Shown here in pieces: positions 7,414-12,685 of a stretch of DNA of 13,382 nt. Each line of letters starts with the position of its first letter. Positions within the stretch are counted from its first letter, which is position 1. The position numbers and the translations under genes were made by a program. Below the pieces are notes generated by a model. That model saw nothing but the letters and a program-made list of their open reading frames with translations, was not told the DNA's origin and did no database searches. This DNA comes from Alphaproteobacteria bacterium (GTDB lineage Bacteria; Pseudomonadota; Alphaproteobacteria; ATCC43930; CGMCC-115725), in assembly GCA_005888425.1 (NCBI GenBank), contig VAZF01000088.1:1-13382 (forward strand). Direction: 5' to 3'.

Positions 7414-8421
7414 ATGCCCGCCTTTACCGTGTATTACCCCGAACCAGGGATCGTTTGCCTCGCGCCTCGCGGGCGCGGCACAATCGCCGTCCGGCAGACA
7501 AGGCAGGTGCCGGTCATGGATGGGCTGACGCTCCTCGCCGAGTTGCGCACGCGCCAATCGCCGGCCCGCGCGATCATCGTCTCGGCCTATGGCGATATGG
7601 CCAATATCCGCACCGCAATGAACCGCGGCGCTTTCGATTTCGTCACCAAGCCCGTCGATCTCAACGATCTCGAAATCACGATCAAGAAGACCCTCGACGA
7701 GATCGGCCGCATCCGCGAGCTCGACCGCCAGCGCGCCGCCGCCGAGCGCGCCCGCGCCAATCTCTCGCGCTATTTCTCGCCGAACCTTGTCACAATGCTG
7801 GCCGACCGCGACGAGCCCCTGGGCCCGGTGCGGCGTGAGATGGTGGCGGTGTTGTTCCTCGACATCGTCGGCTTCACCCGCATGGCCGAGCACCTGCCCC
7901 CCGAGGCGGTCGTGACGATGCTGCGCCAGTTTCATGACCGCATGACGAGCGAGATCTTTGCCTCTGGCGGCACCGTCGAGAAGTATATCGGGGATGCGAT
8001 CTTCGCCGTGTTCGGGCTGCCGAATGCCGGGGTGGACGATGCCGCCAACGCGCTGCGCTGCGCCGAGGGCATGCTGGCCGCGCTCGACGCCTGGAACAAG
8101 GAGCGCGCAGAGGCTGGCGAGTCGCCGGTCGCCATCGGCATCGGGCTCAATTACGGCCCCGCCGTCGTGGGCGATGTCGGCAGCGCGCATGGCCTGTCCT
8201 TCACCGTCATCGGCGACACGGTCAACACCGCCAGCCGCCTGCAGGGGTTGACGCGCAGCCTCGATACGCCGCTCGTCGTTGGCGACGCGCTCGTCGAGGC
8301 GATCGCCGCGGGCTCATCGGCAGAGGCGGCGCTCCTCGAACGGTTGCAAGACCAAGGCAATCAGGAATTGCGCGGCCGCAGCGAGCCTGTCCGCATCTGG
8401 ACCCGCCGCCGGCCCAGCTGA
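7414..8421 (+). CDS. class III adenylate cyclase with truncated N-terminal receiver domain
   Basis: With the ATG at 7414 the protein has 335 residues. Residues 1 to about 33 match nothing I recognise. From 'VPVMDGLTLLAEL' (about 32-44) to about residue 95 it is the C-terminal half of a receiver: 'IIVSAYGDMANIRTAMNRGAFDFVTKPVDLNDLEITIKKTL'. The N-terminal half, with the acidic pair and phospho-Asp, is absent. A helical linker ending 'LSRYFSPNLV' leads to an intact cyclase domain with metal-binding D150 ('FLDIVGFT') and D194 ('EKYIGDAIFAVFG'), adenine-selecting K190 and T264, and transition-state N271 and R275 ('VIGDTVNTASR'). These residues predict ATP to cAMP. The start is uncertain: 7414 is one base past the upstream stop (coupled translation) but has no Shine-Dalgarno sequence. 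ATG 7516 has AAGGCAGG in front and would begin at 'MDGLTLL'. Frame and C-terminus are secure. Confidence 0.88.
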   Translation: MPAFTVYYPEPGIVCLAPRGRGTIAVRQTRQVPVMDGLTLLAELRTRQSPARAIIVSAYGDMANIRTAMNRGAFDFVTKPVDLNDLEITIKKTLDEIGRIRELDRQRAAAERARANLSRYFSPNLVTMLADRDEPLGPVRREMVAVLFLDIVGFTRMAEHLPPEAVVTMLRQFHDRMTSEIFASGGTVEKYIGDAIFAVFGLPNAGVDDAANALRCAEGMLAALDAWNKERAEAGESPVAIGIGLNYGPAVVGDVGSAHGLSFTVIGDTVNTASRLQGLTRSLDTPLVVGDALVEAIAAGSSAEAALLERLQDQGNQELRGRSEPVRIWTRRRPS

Positions 8422-8454
8422 GCAAGTTTGCGCTGAGCAAATTCCGCTGAGCAG
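8417..8454 (+). repeat. short tandem repeat (GCTGAGCAA units) at the cyclase stop
   Basis: Three copies of GCTGAGCA(A/G) begin at 8417, 8432 and 8446, with 15- and 14-bp spacing. The first copy contains the cyclase stop codon (8419-8421). It looks like a local slippage duplication. I see no function. The rest of the 106-bp gap to the selenoprotein gene holds only that gene's ribosome-binding site (AGGAG, 8514-8518). Confidence 0.6.
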
Positions 8455-8527
8455 CCGCAAACCCGCATTGCGCCGCTCGGCCGGCGCTCTCATATTCAAG
8501 GCTGAGAATCGCGAGGAGAGAGGCCTG

Positions 8528-9148
8528 ATGAGTGCGCCGGTCAAATTGGAGATCTTCTCCGACTACGTCTGACCCTGGTGTTACCTCAGCACCGTGCGTG
8601 TTGAAAAACTGCAGCAGACATTCGACGTCGAGACGGTTCTGGTGCATTTCCCGCTGCACCCGGACACGCCCGCCGAGGGCCGCTCGATGGCCGAATTCTA
8701 CGCCTCGCGCAACATCGATCCCGAGGCGGCCTACCAGCGCATGAAGGGCTTGATGGATGCCGAGGGGCTGCCCTATGGCCGCCGCACCCACACCTACAAC
8801 AGCCGCTTGGCGCAGGAGCTCGGCAAATGGGCCGACACGCAGCCCGGCGGCGCCGCATTACATGACGCGCTCTACAAGGCCTATTTCGTCGAGGCGCGCA
8901 ATATCGGCGATCCCGAGCTCTTGGTCGAGTTGGCGGCATCGGTTGGCTTGCCGGCCGACGAAGCGCGCGCAGTCCTCGCCGAGCGGCGCTTCAAGGACGC
9001 GATCGATGCCGATTGGGCGAAATCGGCGCAATACGGCGTGACCGGCGTCCCGACCTTCGTCGCCGGCGGTTACGGCGTTGTCGGCGCCCAACCCTACGAG
9101 GTGCTCGAACAGCTCGTCGAGCGAGGCGGCGCGCCGCGCCGCGGCTGA
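8528..9148 (+). CDS. FrnE/DsbA-family oxidoreductase, predicted selenoprotein (in-frame TGA = Sec15)
   Basis: The frame from ATG 8528 to the TGA at 9146-9148 encodes 206 residues if the TGA at 8570-8572 is read as selenocysteine. The N-terminus reads 'VKLEIFSDYV-U-P-W-C-YLS', exactly the first strand and CPWC active site of FrnE-like DsbA proteins, with the TGA replacing the first, nucleophilic Cys; the resolving Cys is C18. Downstream come the family's helical insert and the cis-Pro loop 'GVTGVPTF' (P175), then 'VVGAQPYEVLEQLVE'. No signal peptide is seen, so the product is probably cytoplasmic. AGGAG (8514-8518) nine bases before the ATG supports this start, which lies upstream of the TGA. 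A SECIS-like hairpin follows the TGA. Starting at GTG 8594 would remove strand one and the active site. The alternative is a nonsense-mutated pseudogene, disfavoured because the codon falls exactly at the redox residue and the remaining frame is intact. The expected function is thiol/selenol-disulfide exchange. Confidence 0.85.
8580..8609 (+). promoter_or_regulatory. candidate bacterial SECIS element
   Basis: Seven bases after the TGA, the mRNA can fold into a hairpin. The core stem pairs 8586-8592 with 8598-8604 (seven pairs, one G-U) around the five-base loop CGUGC at 8593-8597. A lower stem pairs 8580-8582 with 8607-8609 across a small internal loop, and 8575-8577 with 8612-8614 may extend it. 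The loop has G at its second position followed by U, and begins 20 bases after the TGA. Known bacterial SECIS elements sit in this distance range and need a G in the first two loop positions for SelB binding. A competing five-pair hairpin (8577-8581 with 8589-8593) has no G in its loop. Folding was done by eye. Confidence 0.65.
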
Positions 9149-9160
9149 CCGCGCCGCCTC
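9123..9160 (+). terminator. GC-rich hairpin at the end of the selenoprotein gene (weak terminator candidate)
   Basis: A perfect 10-bp inverted repeat, 9123-9132 with 9151-9160, encloses the stop codon of the selenoprotein gene in an 18-base loop. No run of T follows, so it is not a standard intrinsic terminator; it may only protect the 3' end. Confidence 0.3.
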
Positions 9161-9272
9161 TCGCCTCCTTCGCCGAGCCGCCGCGAGTCGTATTGCGCGC
9201 ATGCGCGGCCCTCTTTGCGCTCTCCCAGATCAAAGTTGCCGCGCGCACGGCAAAACGTCAGCGCTGCTGAAC

Positions 9273-9317
9273 ATTTCTCCCATCCGCCCGTTATCTCATT
9301 GCGAGGATGGGAGAAAT
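9273..9317 (+). promoter_or_regulatory. perfect 13-bp inverted repeat covering a ribosome-binding site
   Basis: ATTTCTCCCATCC (9273-9285) and its exact reverse complement (9305-9317) are separated by 19 bases. The right arm contains GGGAGA, the ribosome-binding site of the small gene starting at 9320, only two bases beyond the repeat. In RNA the 13-bp stem would hide that site, so the small gene should be poorly translated unless the stem is opened. As DNA, it could be an operator for a dimeric regulator. No T-run follows, so a terminator is unlikely. Confidence 0.65.
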
Positions 9318-9319
9318 AA

Positions 9320-9547
9320 ATGCTGCTCATTGCCGCGGACGAGCTCAGAACCTTTGACCACGACGAAGACATTCACCGCGAAGCGCAATCCCTGGTGACC
9401 GACGCGTACCGGAAAGCCCGCGAAGATCTGCCGCCGACCCAGGCCTTCGACGAGGCGCTGAAAGCCTACCGGGCGAAATTCCCGCATATCCCGAAGGACG
9501 TCGCGAGCCAGGCGGTCGCCTGCATCCTCGCCGCCGGCGATCGGTAG
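9320..9547 (+). CDS. hypothetical 75-residue protein
   Basis: I do not recognise this protein. It is a short, soluble, charged, probably helical product with no signal peptide, membrane segment or cysteine pair (a single Cys near the C-terminus). It begins 'MLLIAADELRTFDHDEDIH' and contains 'TDAYRKAREDLPPTQAFDEALKAYRAKFPHIPKD', which looks like two amphipathic helices. The ATG at 9320 has GGGAG (9309-9313) at proper spacing, which makes it a credible gene. That site is inside a perfect inverted repeat, suggesting controlled translation. It stands alone between the selenoprotein and the DUF5681 genes, with hairpins just after its stop. Confidence 0.65.
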   Translation: MLLIAADELRTFDHDEDIHREAQSLVTDAYRKAREDLPPTQAFDEALKAYRAKFPHIPKDVASQAVACILAAGDR

Positions 9548-9552
9548 GGCTC

Positions 9553-9611
9553 GCGAGCGGACCGCCGGCCGCTTCCGCTCGCCTGCGCCGGACCGCGGGC
9601 GTCCCGCCCGC
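9553..9611 (+). terminator. two tandem GC hairpins after the 75-residue gene
   Basis: A perfect 9-bp inverted repeat (9553-9561 with 9574-9582, 12-base loop) starts five bases after the stop. A second, 7-bp repeat (9595-9601 with 9605-9611, 3-base loop) follows. Neither has a clear T-run, so termination is only suggested by position. Confidence 0.35.
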
Positions 9612-9649
9612 CCTAAACCTTTCCATAGCCTGTGGGCCGTAACACGCTG

Positions 9650-9673
9650 TCATTGCGAGCGAAGCGAAGCAAT
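9650..9673 (+). repeat. short palindromic extragenic repeat (REP-like)
   Basis: The segment starts TCATTGCGAGCGAAGCGAAG and ends CAAT. ATTGC (9652-9656) pairs with GCAAT (9669-9673), with a small inner GC/GC pair around GAA. I recognise this sequence type as a repeat scattered between genes in Bradyrhizobium-like and other alphaproteobacterial genomes; that is memory, not a search. Only one copy is in this window; 9297-9305 shares just its first nine bases. Confidence 0.6.
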
Positions 9674-9789
9674 CTCGTGCAGCCGGTCCTCAGCCGGTCG
9701 AGGTGGGCACGTCAGCTGCAACGAGTGGCCGCCGCGTGCCCATTGCGCCTTTTTGCGGCGGGTTGGCTTGACGGTAACGCATTTTCCTC

Positions 9790-9818
9790 TTGGCAAATCG
9801 CAATTATTGTGATTAAAT
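9790..9818 (+). promoter_or_regulatory. candidate sigma-70-type promoter for the DUF5681 gene
   Basis: TTGGCA (9790-9795) and TTAAAT (9813-9818) are 17 bases apart, a good match to housekeeping promoter spacing. They lie in the only AT-rich stretch of the gap, 53 bp before the ATG. The spacer holds an imperfect palindrome, AATCGCA (9796-9802) with TGTGATT (9808-9814), one mismatch in seven, that could be an operator. Prediction by eye only. Confidence 0.4.
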
Positions 9819-9871
9819 CTCCTGTTTCGCTCAATCCGGATGGAGGGCTCCGGTAGCGCAGAGGAGAGAGG

Positions 9872-10399
9872 ATGGGGATGGATTTTGCTGCAAATCGGCT
9901 GCAAATGCAGCAAAAATCGGCAGAGAAGCCGAAGGGGCTGCCGCGCGGCCGGTCGTTTCTGAAGGGCATCTCGGGGAATCCCGCGGGCAAGCGGCCGGGC
10001 ACCCGCAATCGCGCCACAATAATTGCCGAGGAAATGCTCGATTGCGAGACGCGCCCGCTGTTGCGCGGCGCGATCGAGGACGCCAAGGGCGGCGACGGCG
10101 TCATGGCGCGGTTCTGCCTCAGCCGCATCATCGGCCCGCGCCGCGAGCGGCCGGTGCATTTCGCGCTGCCGCCGCTGCAGAGCGCCGCCGACCTCCGGGC
10201 CGCGATGGAGGCGGTCACCGCCGCCGTCGCGCAGGGCGAGCTGACGATCCGCGAGGCCTGGGAGTTCTCGCAGACGCTCGACACCTTCATCCATGCGATC
10301 GACGCCACGGAATTCGCCGAGCGCTTGGAGCGTCTCGAAGCGGCGCAGGCGCGCCACGAGAAAGAGGCGGCGGAGCGAGACGATGCGCGCCAGCCATAA
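9872..10399 (+). CDS. DUF5681 domain-containing protein
   Basis: A 175-residue protein of unknown function. Residues about 20-50 carry the glycine/proline/arginine-rich block 'GRSFLKGISGNPAGKRPGTRNRAT', which I recognise as the DUF5681 signature (GNPxGRPxGxxN); the block looks suited to nucleic-acid contact, but that is a guess. The middle is helical, and the last 30 residues are a charged coiled-coil-like helix rich in Glu, Arg and Ala ('FAERLERLEAAQARHEKEAAER'). There are two possible starts, ATG 9872 and ATG 9878 in the same frame; the purine-rich GAGGAGAGAG at 9861-9870 is better spaced for 9878. The 3' end overlaps the next gene by 17 bp, so the two are translated together. A promoter candidate lies directly upstream. 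Confidence 0.75.
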   Translation: MGMDFAANRLQMQQKSAEKPKGLPRGRSFLKGISGNPAGKRPGTRNRATIIAEEMLDCETRPLLRGAIEDAKGGDGVMARFCLSRIIGPRRERPVHFALPPLQSAADLRAAMEAVTAAVAQGELTIREAWEFSQTLDTFIHAIDATEFAERLERLEAAQARHEKEAAERDDARQP

Positions 10400-10880
10400 G
10401 AAACGCATCGCCCGCCTCGTCGCCGCGCTCGACGCTGCCGAGGAGGCGGCGCGGGATCGCCGCTGGGAACTGCGCGTGCTGGATTGCATCTGCAAGGATA
10501 TCCGCGCCGCTTTGGAATGGCGCGGGATCGATCCGGCGTCATCGCGGGTGCTGCTCGACGAGGAGGCAAAGCTTGTGGGGTTTGTCGATACGCTGGAGTT
10601 GCTGGCCGCCGATCTGGATTTCGAGGACGACGCGGACGAGGAGGACCCGGCCGGCGGTGAAGACTCGCCCGACGATGACGACGCATGGCCATTGTTGGAT
10701 CGGGAGGCCGATCGTCTCGGCCAGCCGTTTCTCGACGGGTCGCGGCCCGATTTCAAACGCGGCTCACTGGACGAGCTTTGGGGATGGGCGGTGACGCAAT
10801 ATTCGCTTGTCCCGGCGATCCCCTATGACTTCGCGGCCGGTCGGGTGGGACCCCATGACGGCGCTGCGTCATCGAGCTGA
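10383..10880 (+). CDS. hypothetical acidic protein, coupled to the DUF5681 gene
   Basis: I do not recognise this 165-residue protein. The first 40 residues are a basic-then-mixed helix ('MRASHKKRIARLVAALDAAEEAARDRRW') with coiled-coil character. Residues about 77-101 are strikingly acidic ('DFEDDADEEDPAGGEDSPDDDDAW') and probably disordered, and the rest ends 'DELWGWAVTQYSLVPAIPYDFAAG'. The ATG at 10383 lies inside the end of the DUF5681 gene (17-bp overlap), with GGAG about five bases before it. The coupling and the opposite charges of the two proteins (basic N-terminus there, acidic tract here) would fit a partnership, but this is inference. Confidence 0.65.
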   Translation: MRASHKKRIARLVAALDAAEEAARDRRWELRVLDCICKDIRAALEWRGIDPASSRVLLDEEAKLVGFVDTLELLAADLDFEDDADEEDPAGGEDSPDDDDAWPLLDREADRLGQPFLDGSRPDFKRGSLDELWGWAVTQYSLVPAIPYDFAAGRVGPHDGAASSS

Positions 10881-11205
10881 CGGTTCGGTCGCGGGCGCGC
10901 ACGGCAGGTGCAAGCGGCGGCGCTTTTGAGCATGCTGTGCCGTGTCCGCGACCGAACTCTGTTGTCGGCCGTCGCGGCGCTCACCCGCAAGGCGGAGCTC
11001 GGCACCGCGGTGTTGTTGCCGGCGCGCCGCGCCGCGGCTGAACCGGCTCCATCGGGAAAACCGGGAACGGACGCCCGCTCCGCCGAGAATGGTGGAAGAA
11101 AAGCTGCGTCAAATCGATCAGACATTCTGCTTGTCGTTCGTTCCCACCGCGCCATCTGTGAGTCCCGGGACCGCGCCGGCGGAAGCATTCAGCAGGAGGA
11201 CGATC
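10881..11205. other. 325-bp gap holding an LLM-gene relic
   Basis: No intact gene is credible here. The part at 10957-11023 is a degraded copy of the downstream LLM oxidoreductase gene. I see nothing else until the strong ribosome-binding site of the cytochrome gene (AGGAGG, 11194-11199). No clear promoter is visible. Confidence 0.6.
10957..11023 (+). pseudogene. fragment of an LLM-class oxidoreductase gene (direct repeat of 12852-12918)
   Basis: These 67 bases match 12852-12918 with about four mismatches and no gaps, at an offset of 1895 bp. In the matching frame they encode 'LLSAVAALTRKAELGTAVLLPA', against 'LLSAVAARTRKAELGTAVLLPA' in the intact gene. Both sides diverge abruptly, and there is no start or further LLM sequence, so it is a relic and not a functional gene. 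The two copies form a direct repeat that flanks the diheme cytochrome gene. Confidence 0.75.
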
Positions 11206-11208
11206 TTG
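11194..11208 (+). promoter_or_regulatory. strong ribosome-binding site that fixes a TTG start for the cytochrome gene
   Basis: AGGAGG at 11194-11199 is six bases before TTG 11206. The frame from this TTG is a good signal peptide, then an amber codon, then the cytochrome, so the site shows that the original start lies upstream of the amber codon. Confidence 0.7.
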
Positions 11209-12615
11209 TTCCGACCGCCTCGCCGAACAGCATGGACCGTCCTCGCGATTGCCGCGTCCGCCGCCATCGCCGGCTATACCCACGCGCAGCAGTAGCCGGA
11301 CCCGCGCGGCAAGACGAGCTACATGCCGGTCGACATTGCCGAGCCGTTCGCGTCGATTATGGCGCGCATGGTCGCAGCCAAGCCGCAGATCGAGAAGGAG
11401 CATGCCGATCTCCTTGGCCAGCGCTACGATCTCGCCGACCATCCTGCACAGGGGGTCACGATGTCGCGCGGCAAGCCCGTGCAGACCGGAGTCCGCGCTA
11501 AGCTGCCGGCAGGTACAAGCTGGGACTCGCTGGCGGCGCTGAGCCCGGATCAGATCCGCGACCGGGATCTCTTTCCGCGCGGCTTTCTGCCACTGCCGCA
11601 CCCCAACCATGCCGAAGGCGGCATGGTGTTTCCGCATTTCGAGATTGACGAGCTGAAGAAGCAGGAGGCTCGCGACCTCACCCGCTTCGACCTCGATTTC
11701 GACCTGCCGGATCACCTGCTGCCGGAGTTTCCGCCGCCGATTTATCTGACGACCCGGCCCGATCTCGGCGACGTGTCGCAGGGCAAGCTGGTGACGATCG
11801 ACAACTACTACGCGCTCTTCACCGGGATCTTCAATCCCAAGCAATTGGAGGGGCTCCGCCTCCTGGTGACGCCGTTCGCGCAACAGCAGTTCAACCAGAC
11901 CGAGGATCGCCGCACGGCGCAGCCGAGCCGCGGCGCCGCCTGTTTCGATTGCCACGCCAACGGCCACACCAATGGCGCGACCCATCTCGTTGGGGACATC
12001 CGTCCGCAGGAATTCCGTCACCGCATCGACACGCCGTCATTGCGCGGCGTCAACATCGAGCGCCTGTTCGGCTCGCAGCGCGCGCTGAAAACGGTCGAGG
12101 ATTTCACGGAGTTCGAGCAGCGCGCCGCCTATTTTGACGGGGACCCGGTAATCGCCACGAAAAAGGGGGTGAACACGCTCGAACGCGGCAGTCAGGTGCA
12201 CGACATGGCCGAGGTTCAGGAGCTGCTGGATTTCCCGCCGGCCCCGAAGCTCGATCTGTTCGGCCGCCTCGACCCGAGCAAAGCGAGCGAGGCGGAATTG
12301 CGCGGCCAGGCCGTCTTTTTCGGCAAGGGGCAGTGCGGCACCTGCCACACGCCGCCCTACTACACCGACAACCTGATGCACAATCTGCACACCGAGCGCT
12401 TCTACAAGCCGGTACTGATCAACGGCGCAATGGCGAGCGCCGACGGGCTGATCAAGACCTTCCCGTTGCGCGGGGTCAAGGACTCGCCGCCCTATCTCCA
12501 CGATGGTCGGCTCCTCACGCTCGAGGATACGGTCGAGTTCTTCAACCTCGTCCTCGCCGACAAGCTGACCGCGGCGGAGAAGCAGGACCTGGTGGCCTTC
12601 CTGCGCGCTCTCTGA
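11206..12615 (+). pseudogene. diheme cytochrome c (cytochrome c peroxidase/MauG-like) gene with in-frame amber codon
   Basis: The gene is one unshifted frame of 470 codons broken only by TAG at 11293-11295 (codon 30). From TTG 11206 it encodes a signal peptide 'MFRPPRRTAWTVLAIAASAAIAGYTHAQQ', then the amber, then 'PDPRGKTSYMPVDIAEPF'. The amber follows two CAG codons, so a single C-to-T change of a third CAG is the simplest origin. The mature part has two heme c motifs, C246-F-D-C-H and C377-G-T-C-H, plus 'FPLRGVKDSPPYLHDGRLLTLEDTVEFFNLVL', typical of diheme cytochrome c peroxidase/MauG relatives (some databases call this type 'cytochrome B6'). It would act in the periplasm. Restarting at ATG 11323 gives a 430-residue product without signal peptide, which could not receive heme c. 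It is therefore either a young pseudogene, an amber read-through gene or a sequencing error. The long frame after the amber is undamaged. Confidence 0.8.
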
Positions 12616-12685
12616 TTGCGTAAAAGACGGATCCCACTTTCTGTGTCCTGCACGGCGAGCGTCTAAGCAACAGGAGGAGCCGCCC

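Larger units (their letters stand above)
9548..9871. other. 324-bp non-coding gap
   Basis: No credible gene lies here. It holds, in order, the two tandem hairpins, a dispersed-type palindromic repeat (9650-9673), about 100 bp in which I see nothing, an AT-rich promoter-like stretch (9790-9818) and the ribosome-binding site of the DUF5681 gene (GAGGAGAGAG, 9861-9870). The stretch 9780-9835 is clearly richer in A and T than its surroundings. Confidence 0.7.

Noticed and set aside
7480..7520. Frameshifted remnant of the missing phospho-Asp motif before 'PVMDG' (GAC at 7497 in another frame)
   Set aside because: Reading it as D-x-x-x-P needs an invented one-base deletion, and nothing upstream in any frame restores the acidic pair or first strands. 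A larger deletion fits better.
8594..9148. GTG 8594 as the true start of a shorter DsbA-like protein
   Set aside because: It would delete the first beta strand and the active-site motif, has no good ribosome-binding site, and ignores the well-placed AGGAG and ATG at 8528 in the same frame.
11293..11295. Pyrrolysine at the in-frame TAG
   Set aside because: The codon lies at a signal-peptide junction right after two Gln codons, not at a catalytic site; a CAG-to-TAG change is simpler. I saw no supporting structure or pyl genes in the window.
10908..11501. 197-codon + strand frame spanning the LLM relic and the start of the cytochrome gene
   Set aside because: Only its first part matches LLM sequence; the rest is an out-of-frame reading of the cytochrome gene with no domain, so it is not a gene.
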